NCBI GenBank assembly: GCA_002898975.1
Contig: BEID01000144.1
Span: 1 to 5,212 of the forward strand
Source of the DNA: a bacterium HR27
GTDB taxonomy: Bacteria > Chloroflexota > Chloroflexia > Thermomicrobiales > Thermomicrobiaceae
Length of the DNA stretch: 5,212 nucleotides
Reading direction: 5' to 3'
Below, piece by piece: positions 1-5,212 of this stretch (position 1 is the first letter of the stretch; each line of letters starts with the position of its first letter). The position numbers and the translations under genes are program-made. Under the pieces are notes generated by a model. It did no database searches. It had not been told where the DNA came from and saw nothing but the letters and a program-made list of their open reading frames with translations.

Positions 1-459
1 CCGCACGTCGAGCGGCTCGGTGACCATCGCGATGCCCTCGCGCGGCGAACGCGGCCAGTGCTCGCGCGGGCGATCTGCATAGATTTCCAGACCGTTTCCT
101 TCGGGATCGGAGAGGTACAAGGCCTCGCTGACCCCGTGATCGGAGGCACCAGCGAGTGGCCAGCGCCGTGCCACGAGATGCGTGAGGACACGCGCCAGCT
201 CCGTGCGATTGGGCAAGAGGATCGCCGCGTGGTAGAGACCAGGGGCCCGGGGCGACCGCGGTGGTGCCGTGGGGTCCCACTCGAAGAGGAAATGCGGAAC
301 CGCAGAACCAGGAGGGACTGCGGCCAGGAGAGCGTCGGCACGCTCGACGAGGTCGTATCCGAGAACGCCTCGATAGAACAAGCGGATCAACTCCTGATCG
401 GCGATCCGCAACGTGACCGGCCCGAGCCAGGTGTCGGGTGGAAGCGGGGGAGCCTGCAC
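1..459 (-). CDS. CatE/YfiE-like VOC (glyoxalase/extradiol dioxygenase) family protein, N-terminal part
   Basis: Not bounded on the left: 153 codons are open from a GTG at 459-457 to the window edge, so the C-terminal part lies outside. The residues fit the two-module vicinal-oxygen-chelate family that includes the Bacillus CatE/YfiE catechol-2,3-dioxygenase-like proteins of about 280 aa. Module 1 begins with GPVTLRIAD and RLFYRGVLGY (residues 13-36). A linker leads to GLYHAAILLP (74-83), then ASDHGVSEALYLSDPEGNG (105-123) and LEIYADRPRE (124-133). His77 or His108 and Glu125 are candidate metal ligands by family analogy. The GTG is chosen because AAAGGAG lies 7 nt upstream and homology begins directly after it. 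Family members open aromatic rings or act as glyoxalase-type enzymes in the cytoplasm; the actual substrate is unknown. It is divergent from the methyltransferase, with no evident functional link. Family assignment is firm, the specific reaction is not. Confidence 0.88.
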   Translation of the reverse strand, partial: MQAPPLPPDTWLGPVTLRIADQELIRLFYRGVLGYDLVERADALLAAVPPGSAVPHFLFEWDPTAPPRSPRAPGLYHAAILLPNRTELARVLTHLVARRWPLAGASDHGVSEALYLSDPEGNGLEIYADRPREHWPRSPREGIAMVTEPLDVR

Positions 460-466
460 GTGGTCG

Positions 467-473
467 CTCCTTT
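467..473 (-). promoter_or_regulatory. Ribosome binding site deciding the GTG start of the VOC gene
   Basis: On the minus strand AAAGGAG stands 7 nt before the GTG at 459-457. No ATG in the same frame lies nearby, so this site supports GTG as the start. Confidence 0.7.
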
Positions 474-494
474 CGGCGTCGCCCGATCGCTGCA

Positions 495-503
495 ATCATA
501 GCA
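495..503 (-). promoter_or_regulatory. Extended -10 promoter for the VOC gene
   Basis: The minus strand reads TGCTATGAT, a TGn extension followed by a hexamer matching TATAAT at five of six bases. No good -35 hexamer is visible 16-18 nt upstream, which is typical of extended -10 promoters. Transcription would begin near 488 and give a leader of about 29 nt containing the AAAGGAG site. The call rests on sequence pattern only; a motif of this size can occur by chance, but its position in an 88-base divergent gap favours it. Confidence 0.42.
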
Positions 504-536
504 GCCGGAAAACGAGCGACTGGACGCGTCCGGGAC

Positions 537-543
537 GGGAGGA
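537..543 (+). promoter_or_regulatory. Ribosome binding site deciding the methyltransferase start
   Basis: GGGAGGA lies 4 nt before the GTG at 548-550 (5 nt if counted from the GGAGG core). It is the only strong site near the beginning of the conserved protein. It argues against the in-frame ATG at 413, which would run the gene back over the start of the divergent VOC gene. Confidence 0.7.
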
Positions 544-547
544 TCGG

Positions 548-1348
548 GTGATCCGTCTACCGACGACCGAGCGTGTCACACCGGACAGCTGGGCGCTCCG
601 CGTGACGTTCTGGCAGAGCCTCGCTGCGTACCGCTGGGCTTGCACGCACGCACGCGGCAAACGCGTCCTTGACGTCGGCTGCGGCGAGGGATACGGGGCT
701 GCTGAGCTGGCGCGGACAGCACAACTCGTGATCGCAGTCGACCAAGACAAGAAAACGCTCGCGGCGGCGCAACGACGGTACCCGTTCGAGAACGTGCTGT
801 GGCTCGGAGGATCAGCGGACCACCTGCCAGTCCGCGACGAGGCGATCGACCTTCTGTGCTGTTTCCAAGTCCTCGAGCACCTGCGCGCACCCGAACGCTT
901 CTTGCAGGAAGCGAAGCGTGTGCTCGTTCCTGGTGGGAGACTCCTCCTGACGACACCGAATCGGTATGCTGTACTGAGCGGTACTAACCCCCATCATGAT
1001 GCCGAATTCGACGCAGCACACCTTTCGGAACTGGTGCAGAGCGTCTTCTCTGCGTCCGAGATCCTCGGTGTGTTCGCGAGCGAACGGGTGCTGACCTACC
1101 GATCGCATCACCGGCGTCTCGCTGAACGGGTACTGCGGCTGGATCCCTGGGGGCTGTACCAGCGCCTACCAACACGTCTCCGAGTGCAGCTCCATACCGC
1201 GGCGACCTTCTCGATCCGCTGGTGGACCAATCGTCAGCAGCGTGCGTTGGTCGCGCAGATCGGCGTCGACGACTTCCAGATCCGCCGCGGTGACCTCAAC
1301 GAAGCCATCGACCTCGTAGTCGTTGCCGTCAGAAACGCGAGCGATTGA
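548..1348 (+). CDS. Class I SAM-dependent methyltransferase (Methyltransf_11/UbiG-like)
   Basis: A 266-aa cytoplasmic protein with the Rossmann-like SAM-binding fold. Motif I is VLDVGCGEGYG (residues 40-50), and the acidic residue at the end of strand 2 is Asp65 in IAVDQD. Motif II is FQVLEHL (106-112) and motif III is LVPGGRLLLTTPN (126-138). A following NPHHDAEF segment (147-154) resembles the loop seen in many small-molecule and glycan methyltransferases. The C-terminal part (about 190-266) is basic, with tryptophans, and has no motif I recognise. It should transfer a methyl group from SAM, but the acceptor cannot be deduced. The start is the GTG with GGGAGGA upstream; the longer reading from 413 adds 45 low-complexity residues that overlap the neighbouring gene. 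It appears monocistronic: divergent from the VOC gene and convergent with the oxidase operon. Confidence 0.88.
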   Translation: MIRLPTTERVTPDSWALRVTFWQSLAAYRWACTHARGKRVLDVGCGEGYGAAELARTAQLVIAVDQDKKTLAAAQRRYPFENVLWLGGSADHLPVRDEAIDLLCCFQVLEHLRAPERFLQEAKRVLVPGGRLLLTTPNRYAVLSGTNPHHDAEFDAAHLSELVQSVFSASEILGVFASERVLTYRSHHRRLAERVLRLDPWGLYQRLPTRLRVQLHTAATFSIRWWTNRQQRALVAQIGVDDFQIRRGDLNEAIDLVVVAVRNASD

Positions 1349-1486
1349 CCGGCCTCTACTGCAAACCACGAATGTCGAGGGCTTTCCGGACCTTTGCCTT
1401 CGGTAGCGGAATCAGCCTATCCCACTGAGCAGAAGGATCCCTCGGTTCAACCAGTTACGACTCGTTCGCGCCGCGGAGCAGAGCGA

Positions 1487-1525
1487 GCGAACTCGGTAGG
1501 AGGCGTACCCCCCTACCGAGTTCGC
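1487..1525. terminator. Perfect 14-bp inverted repeat, probable bidirectional terminator
   Basis: Arms GCGAACTCGGTAGG (1487-1500) and CCTACCGAGTTCGC (1512-1525) are exact reverse complements around an 11-nt loop. It is the one clear structure in the 195-base convergent gap 1349-1543, 18 nt past the stop of the minus-strand operon and 138 nt past the methyltransferase stop. No U-run follows on either strand, so it is not a textbook intrinsic terminator. It could act with Rho, protect mRNA 3' ends, or be a protein-binding palindrome. The rest of the gap shows nothing else I can support. Confidence 0.55.
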
Positions 1526-1543
1526 ATCGCGACTCATGCTCCT

Positions 1544-1780
1544 TCAGTGTGCCGACTGCCCGGGCCCGTGAGCTGGTGCCTCGGTAACCGCACTCAGGAG
1601 AAGCGTATTGTGGGCGAAATGTCGGTGCATCCAGTCGAGATACTCCCAGCGGTTCCGGACGATCCGCGTTTGTTCGGCGTCGGTGACGTCCTGTGGTACT
1701 CGCGTCATCAGCGCCGGATCGACCTCGAAAACGTGCAGATCTTCGCGACGGAGCACGACCCCTTTCCGCACCTGCTTCAT
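1544..1780 (-). CDS. Small 78-aa protein of unknown function, translationally coupled to the FAD oxidase
   Basis: I do not recognise this family. The start ATG (1780-1778) overlaps the TGA of the upstream FAD oxidase as ATGA, and a near-perfect ribosome binding site, GAGGAGGTG, precedes it. These are strong signs of a real gene made together with the oxidase. The protein is soluble-looking, with no signal peptide or membrane segment. It is charged, begins MKQVRKGVVLRRED, has a tryptophan- and histidine-containing stretch RNRWEYLDWMHRHF (about 42-55), and a small Ala/Pro/Gly-rich tail. There are no cysteines, so it is unlikely to be an Fe-S carrier. By position it may be an accessory or assembly subunit of the FAD/Fe-S enzyme; that is inference. 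It is the last gene of the operon, 18 nt before the inverted repeat. Confidence 0.72.
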   Translation of the reverse strand: MKQVRKGVVLRREDLHVFEVDPALMTRVPQDVTDAEQTRIVRNRWEYLDWMHRHFAHNTLLLSAVTEAPAHGPGQSAH

Positions 1781-3312
1781 GGAGTCACCTCCTCATCCGC
1801 ATACGCGAGATGCAAGAAATTCTTACTGGGATTGAGGATGTTATTCGGATCCAACAATCGCTTGATCCTCTTCATGAGTTCGAAACCACCTTCAGCCATT
1901 TCGACTGGGATGAACTCGGCGTCCCCCTCACGGCACGCGCCGTGGCACGCACTGATCGATCCCTGATGCTCGAGCGTCGCGCGGGTGATCTCCCGCTTGA
2001 GGTTGACCCATGCCTGCCATGTCTCTTCGTTCAGCGCCTGCTCCCAAATTCCGATATCGATCTCTACCAGATAATCACCCCAACCTTTATACGGATTGTT
2101 GCTATAGAAGAACATACCCCAGTTATCGAAGATGCCATATTTCTGAATGTACCGGTCCGTGATCTCATGCCACTTTTGTTTGATAGCAGGCAATTCGGAG
2201 TAGATAATAGCTGCATCCTCGCAGTGCCAGCTCATCGGCACGACGGTTCCATCGGGGAGACGCCCGTGGAGCGGGGTCGCGTAGCGGTCGTGACGCGATG
2301 CCCAGTCCCCGGCAGACAGTTCGTCACCGAGGTACTCACCGTCCGTTTCCCTGGCGATCTTGAACAGCCGATTCGCCGCGGCACGGACTTCCTCCTCGAC
2401 ACCGTAGAGTGCCGTAGCAACGACAGCCTTGATGCGCTCTGGTAGCGGGATGTAGGCCTCGTCGTCTCTCCTGAGATACTCGACTTTCCGCTCGTCGAAG
2501 AGGATCACGGCTGCCAGGGTACCGAGTCCGGACGTGGAGAGCGCACCAGTACTCCGATAGGCTGCCTCGAACGACTCGTAGCCGAAGAAGGCAGCGAGTT
2601 CTGCCTCCGGCTTTGGGAACAACTCGAGAGTCGCCTCGGTGACCACACCGAGTGTCCCCTGAGTCCCGATAAACAATTGCTTCAAGTTGTACCCGGTCGA
2701 CGCCTTGCGGACCTTCGGCGCTCCACCGCCGTCGCTCAGCCGCACGATTTCACCGGTGGGGAGCACGACCTGTAGGCTGATGACGAGGTCTCGGGTGTGG
2801 CCATAGCGTGACCCGATCAGCGACCACCCGCTCGTCCCGATCCGACCACCGATGATCGAAACCGGATACGACGCAGGATCATCAGGATAGAAGACTCCGT
2901 AGGGAGCGAGATACTCGTTGAGTTTCAACATATTCAGACCAGGCTGTACCGTAACGGTACGATTCACCAGGTCCAATTCGAGAATCTTATTCATCTTCTT
3001 GATATCGAGCAGGATTCCTTTATGCAGCGGAACAGCCCCGTCGGCCAGCCCCGTCCCCCCGGCACGCGGAACGACCGGTACTCGGTACTGATTCGCGATC
3101 CGCAAGATCGCGGAGACTTCTTCAGCTGACTCCGGTAACACCACGACATCGGGCATGTGCTCAGCGAAACGATGAACTGGGAAGGGCGCCGGGACTCTCG
3201 TTCGGGCAACCCGCGCACCGACATCGGTGAGCACCTTTTCTTTGCCGATCGCCTGCTCTAACGCCGCAATGGCCTTATCCGTTACCGGATTCGGCACTGT
3301 CAGCGTCGCCAT
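1777..3312 (-). CDS. FAD-linked oxidase, GlcD/D-lactate dehydrogenase-like (FAD_binding_4 plus C-terminal domain)
   Basis: A 511-aa flavoprotein of the PCMH/VAO superfamily and of normal length for it. The FAD-binding domain spans about 52-235: MPDVVVLPESAEEV (53-66), the pyrophosphate loop PRAGGTGLADGAV (82-94), VQPGLNM (122-128), YPDDPASYPVSIIGGRIGTS (142-161), RYGHTRD (169-175) and GTQGTLGVVTEATLELFP (216-233). The C-terminal substrate/oxidase domain ends with SACHGACREG (454-463) and RIKRLLDPNNILNPSKNF (482-499), the usual closing signature. Family members oxidise 2-hydroxy acids such as glycolate or D-lactate and pass electrons to a partner Fe-S protein, here the gene 19 nt upstream. The usual EHGxG-like segment reads CHGACREG, so substrate may differ. 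GAGAGGGGG lies 7 nt before the ATG. Family is firm; substrate is unknown. Confidence 0.92.
   Translation of the reverse strand: MATLTVPNPVTDKAIAALEQAIGKEKVLTDVGARVARTRVPAPFPVHRFAEHMPDVVVLPESAEEVSAILRIANQYRVPVVPRAGGTGLADGAVPLHKGILLDIKKMNKILELDLVNRTVTVQPGLNMLKLNEYLAPYGVFYPDDPASYPVSIIGGRIGTSGWSLIGSRYGHTRDLVISLQVVLPTGEIVRLSDGGGAPKVRKASTGYNLKQLFIGTQGTLGVVTEATLELFPKPEAELAAFFGYESFEAAYRSTGALSTSGLGTLAAVILFDERKVEYLRRDDEAYIPLPERIKAVVATALYGVEEEVRAAANRLFKIARETDGEYLGDELSAGDWASRHDRYATPLHGRLPDGTVVPMSWHCEDAAIIYSELPAIKQKWHEITDRYIQKYGIFDNWGMFFYSNNPYKGWGDYLVEIDIGIWEQALNEETWQAWVNLKREITRATLEHQGSISACHGACREGDAEFIPVEMAEGGFELMKRIKRLLDPNNILNPSKNFLHLAYADEEVTP
1786..1794 (-). promoter_or_regulatory. Strong ribosome binding site for the coupled 78-aa gene, inside the oxidase 3' end
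   Basis: GAGGAGGTG on the minus strand encodes the oxidase residues DEEV and also matches the anti-Shine-Dalgarno core, 5 nt before the ATG (7 nt from the GGAGG core). Dual use of the coding end supports termination-reinitiation coupling. Confidence 0.75.
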
Positions 3313-3319
3313 CTCCGTA

Positions 3320-3328
3320 CCCCCTCTC
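3320..3328 (-). promoter_or_regulatory. Ribosome binding site of the FAD oxidase
   Basis: GAGAGGGGG on the minus strand lies 7 nt before the ATG at 3312-3310, inside the 19-nt gap after the Fe-S gene stop. It supports the chosen start and separate initiation within the operon. Confidence 0.55.
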
Positions 3329-3331
3329 GCT

Positions 3332-4597
3332 CTAGTCGTTCAGCCCCATGGCCTCGGCGACCATCTCCAGGAGGTCCAGCACCTCGAGCTGTTGCTCACG
3401 GCCAGACGACGTCAAGGGTCGCTCAGACCACGGACAAGCACTCACCAGCGCTTCGACGTTCAGCTCCTTCGCACGAGCGATACGGAGGTCAGCGATCTTC
3501 TTCGCGAGGTCGGGATGTTCGACAGCGAAGCCACCACCAGCACCCGAGCAGTACGCCCACTGCGTAACATGATCGACATCGATGAAGGTCAAACCTGGAA
3601 TCGCCCGCAGGATCTTGCGCGGAGCCTCCCACTTCCCGAGGCGCTTGTTCATCCGGCAGGGATCGTGATACGTGACCGTCTTCTCGATCGGCTTCACGAA
3701 CTGGATCTTCCCCTGGTCGAGAAGTTCAGCCACAAAATCGATCATGAAGACGAACTCCGGAAGCTCCTCCTCGGGGAAGAACTGGGGATACATGTCGACG
3801 AAACTGATGTAGTCGTGCGGATCGAGCACGAAGACGCGCTTGGCTCCTGCCTTCTTCCAGTCAGCGACGTTATGTTCCGCGAGGTACCGCGCATGGTCCG
3901 GGTACCCCATCTCGAGCGAGGGCCCGCCACAACACCACTGCTCGTACATCAACCCGAAGGGAACACCAGCAGCATGGAGGATCTTGGCGACCGCCTTGGG
4001 CAGGCTCGTCCGGTAATACGCCGCCTCGCAGTCGACGAAGAGGATATTCTCCCCCCCGCGGGGGATCTCGAACGGGAGATCCTTCGCCCAATCGGCAACG
4101 CGGTTCGGGTCGACCGGCCGGATCTGTTCGTAGTCGAGGACAGGCTCGTTCTTCCCGACCATTGTCGCCTCGACCCATCGCTGCCAGCGTGGCCACAAGC
4201 CCAAACCGGCCTTGTTGGCAGCGGCACGCATGTCTTGGACGAGCTTGACTGTGCGCGTCCGATTCCGATAGAAGTCGCCCACGAAGAGGGTATTCGGACA
4301 TCGGAGTTCGCAGCCGCCGCACAACGTGCAGTAACTGTAGTTGTCGGCGACCTCCTCGAGTCGCGCGGCACCCTTCTCCATCGCGACGACATTCGCATGG
4401 AACGCCGTCGGGGTGTGCTGCTCGTTGCGCGTCACCTGATAGACGGGGCACACCTCACGACAGAACTTATGCCCCGAACTGAAGCAGCCGTACGCTTGCA
4501 GCAAGTGGCCGCGGACGAACTCGCTCTCGACCTCTCGGACGTCCTGATGACCATTACCCGATACCTCAGGCATCGCCGCGCGAATCTCGTCACTCAT
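3332..4597 (-). CDS. GlcF/HdrD-like iron-sulfur protein with CCG domains, electron-transfer partner of the FAD oxidase
   Basis: A 421-aa cytoplasmic or membrane-associated protein with two N-terminal ferredoxin-like cluster motifs and two cysteine-rich CCG domains. Cluster 1 is unusual: C38-x7-C46-x3-C50-P, with S40 and H43 where the canonical CxxCxxCxxxCP has cysteines. Cluster 2 is canonical: C90-x2-C93-x2-C96-x3-C100-P. CCG domain 1 has C190, 31 residues, then C222-C223-G, but the closing CxxC is Asp259-Pro-His-Asp262. CCG domain 2 has C314, 35 residues, then C350-Ser351-G, and closes with C388-Pro-Trp-Ser391. GlcF/HdrD relatives carry electrons from a flavin subunit to quinone or heterodisulfide. 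The ATG at 4597-4595 follows GGGAGG with 6 nt spacing; the longer in-frame ATG at 4705 would add 36 residues overlapping the permease. It lies 58 nt after the permease stop and 19 nt before the oxidase. Confidence 0.87.
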   Translation of the reverse strand: MSDEIRAAMPEVSGNGHQDVREVESEFVRGHLLQAYGCFSSGHKFCREVCPVYQVTRNEQHTPTAFHANVVAMEKGAARLEEVADNYSYCTLCGGCELRCPNTLFVGDFYRNRTRTVKLVQDMRAAANKAGLGLWPRWQRWVEATMVGKNEPVLDYEQIRPVDPNRVADWAKDLPFEIPRGGENILFVDCEAAYYRTSLPKAVAKILHAAGVPFGLMYEQWCCGGPSLEMGYPDHARYLAEHNVADWKKAGAKRVFVLDPHDYISFVDMYPQFFPEEELPEFVFMIDFVAELLDQGKIQFVKPIEKTVTYHDPCRMNKRLGKWEAPRKILRAIPGLTFIDVDHVTQWAYCSGAGGGFAVEHPDLAKKIADLRIARAKELNVEALVSACPWSERPLTSSGREQQLEVLDLLEMVAEAMGLND

Positions 4598-4603
4598 CGC
4601 CAA

Positions 4604-4609
4604 CCTCCC
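4604..4609 (-). promoter_or_regulatory. Ribosome binding site deciding the Fe-S protein start
   Basis: GGGAGG on the minus strand stands 6 nt before the ATG at 4597-4595, inside the 58-nt gap after the permease. It favours this start over the in-frame ATG at 4705. Confidence 0.65.
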
Positions 4610-4655
4610 GATCGATACCCACGCCGAACCGACGACCGAACTCCTCGCCCTGCCA

Positions 4656-5212
4656 CTAGCTCCCACTCGCTTCTCGCCCGACCGACACCCCCTCCCGTTG
4701 CGCAACCGACAGTCGGCGAGTCAGCAAGGTCAAGCCAAGATAGACAGCCGCCGCGAGGAAGAAGGTCGGAATACCAGCCGTGAGATAGACAAAGAGCGGA
4801 CCAGCGCGATCCGTTGCCGGATTGTAGGTCCAGAAGTAGAAGACACCGCCCAGGAGGATCGCCACATACGCCTCCCAGTTGAAGCCGCCCAGGTACTGAT
4901 AGCGGCCAGCATGCTGTCGATACAGGTCGCGGAGAGAAATATGGAAGCGCTGGATAAAGACGTAATCCGCAACCATGACACCACCGTATGCTGCCATGAT
5001 GAACGACACATACGACAGGAATTTCGTGTAACTATCGTAAACAGTAGGCGTCAGCATGAGCAGCGCAGCCGGAATGGTCGTCAAGAGAGCCCAGAGCCAC
5101 TTCCAGTTGGGGAAAAGCGTCTTGATGCTGAGAGACTGTGAGTAGATCAAGACGGTAGCAGATGTCAGGTTGGCGAGAATGAGCATGAAGAGCCCGAAGA
5201 GGCCGAAGAGCG
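4656..5212 (-). CDS. NCS1-family permease (nucleobase/allantoin/hydantoin-type), C-terminal part
   Basis: Open to the right edge; 184 residues are visible, so the N-terminal half (start and promoter) is outside. An in-frame LFGLFGLF run precedes the internal Met at 5186, which is therefore not the start. About five hydrophobic spans are seen: visible residues 1-23, 38-54, 65-84, 112-129 and 138-163, followed by a hydrophilic tail from about 165 to 184. This fits the last five of 12 helices of nucleobase:cation symporter-1 proteins. The AYGGVMVADYVFIQR segment (74-88) and the FNWEAYVAILLGG segment (110-122) are typical of the family. NCS1 carriers import cytosine, uracil, allantoin, hydantoins and related compounds, driven by H+ or Na+. 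It is the first visible gene of the minus-strand operon. Substrate is not deducible. Confidence 0.88.
   Translation of the reverse strand, partial: LFGLFGLFMLILANLTSATVLIYSQSLSIKTLFPNWKWLWALLTTIPAALLMLTPTVYDSYTKFLSYVSFIMAAYGGVMVADYVFIQRFHISLRDLYRQHAGRYQYLGGFNWEAYVAILLGGVFYFWTYNPATDRAGPLFVYLTAGIPTFFLAAAVYLGLTLLTRRLSVAQREGVSVGREASGS

Noticed and set aside
58..501. 147-codon plus-strand open frame across the left end
   Set aside because: It is antisense to the VOC gene, whose reverse-strand translation matches a known family throughout.
413..547. Longer methyltransferase reading from an ATG at 413
   Set aside because: It adds 45 low-complexity residues, overlaps the divergent VOC gene start, and has a weaker start context than the GTG at 548 with GGGAGGA.
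1400..1465. Possible tRNA because of a GGTTCAA-like T-loop near 1443
   Set aside because: No acceptor, D or anticodon stems pair around it and no CCA end follows.
1394..2445. Two overlapping plus-strand open frames (1394-1966 and 1693-2445) opposite the oxidase end
   Set aside because: They overlap each other and the strongly supported minus-strand oxidase and 78-aa gene, have no clear ribosome binding sites, and resemble no protein I know.
4598..4705. Longer Fe-S protein start at the ATG 4705
   Set aside because: The extra 36 residues overlap the permease, are Arg/Ser/Gly-rich without family similarity, and the ATG at 4597 has a good GGGAGG site.
3227..4783. A 518-codon plus-strand open frame antisense to the oxidase and Fe-S genes
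   Set aside because: It lies opposite two genes with clear domain motifs; its translation has no recognisable domain and looks like the antisense shadow of GC-rich codons.

Overview
The window is moderately GC-rich bacterial DNA with tightly packed genes, GTG as well as ATG starts and strong GGAGG-type ribosome binding sites. The style recalls a thermophilic Chloroflexota (Thermomicrobium/Sphaerobacter-like) or an actinobacterium. This is an impression from composition and protein style only. I see no rRNA, tRNA, mobile element or CRISPR array.

Left part (1-1348): two divergent genes share a short 88-base gap. On the minus strand is the N-terminal part of a two-module glyoxalase/CatE-like VOC protein, cut by the left edge and preceded by a good ribosome binding site and an extended -10 promoter. 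On the plus strand is a complete class I SAM-dependent methyltransferase that most likely starts at a GTG at 548.

Middle (1349-1543): a convergent intergenic gap holds a perfect 14-bp inverted repeat. It is well placed to end transcription from the right-hand operon and perhaps from the methyltransferase too.

Right part (1544-5212): four co-directional minus-strand genes look like one operon, read from right to left. They are an NCS1-family nucleobase/hydantoin-type permease (its N-terminus is beyond the right edge), a GlcF/HdrD-like iron-sulfur protein with CCG domains, a GlcD-like FAD-linked oxidase, and a 78-aa unrecognised protein translationally coupled to the oxidase by an ATGA overlap. 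A plausible reading is uptake of a small substrate, possibly an N-heterocycle, followed by oxidation of a hydroxy-acid-like compound with electrons passing from FAD through Fe-S to the respiratory chain. The true substrate cannot be read from the sequence.

The most notable points are the Fe-S subunit, in which many canonical cluster-ligand cysteines are replaced by Asp, Ser or His; the coupled small protein of unknown function at the operon end; and the pairing of a nucleobase-type permease with a glycolate-oxidase-type enzyme.
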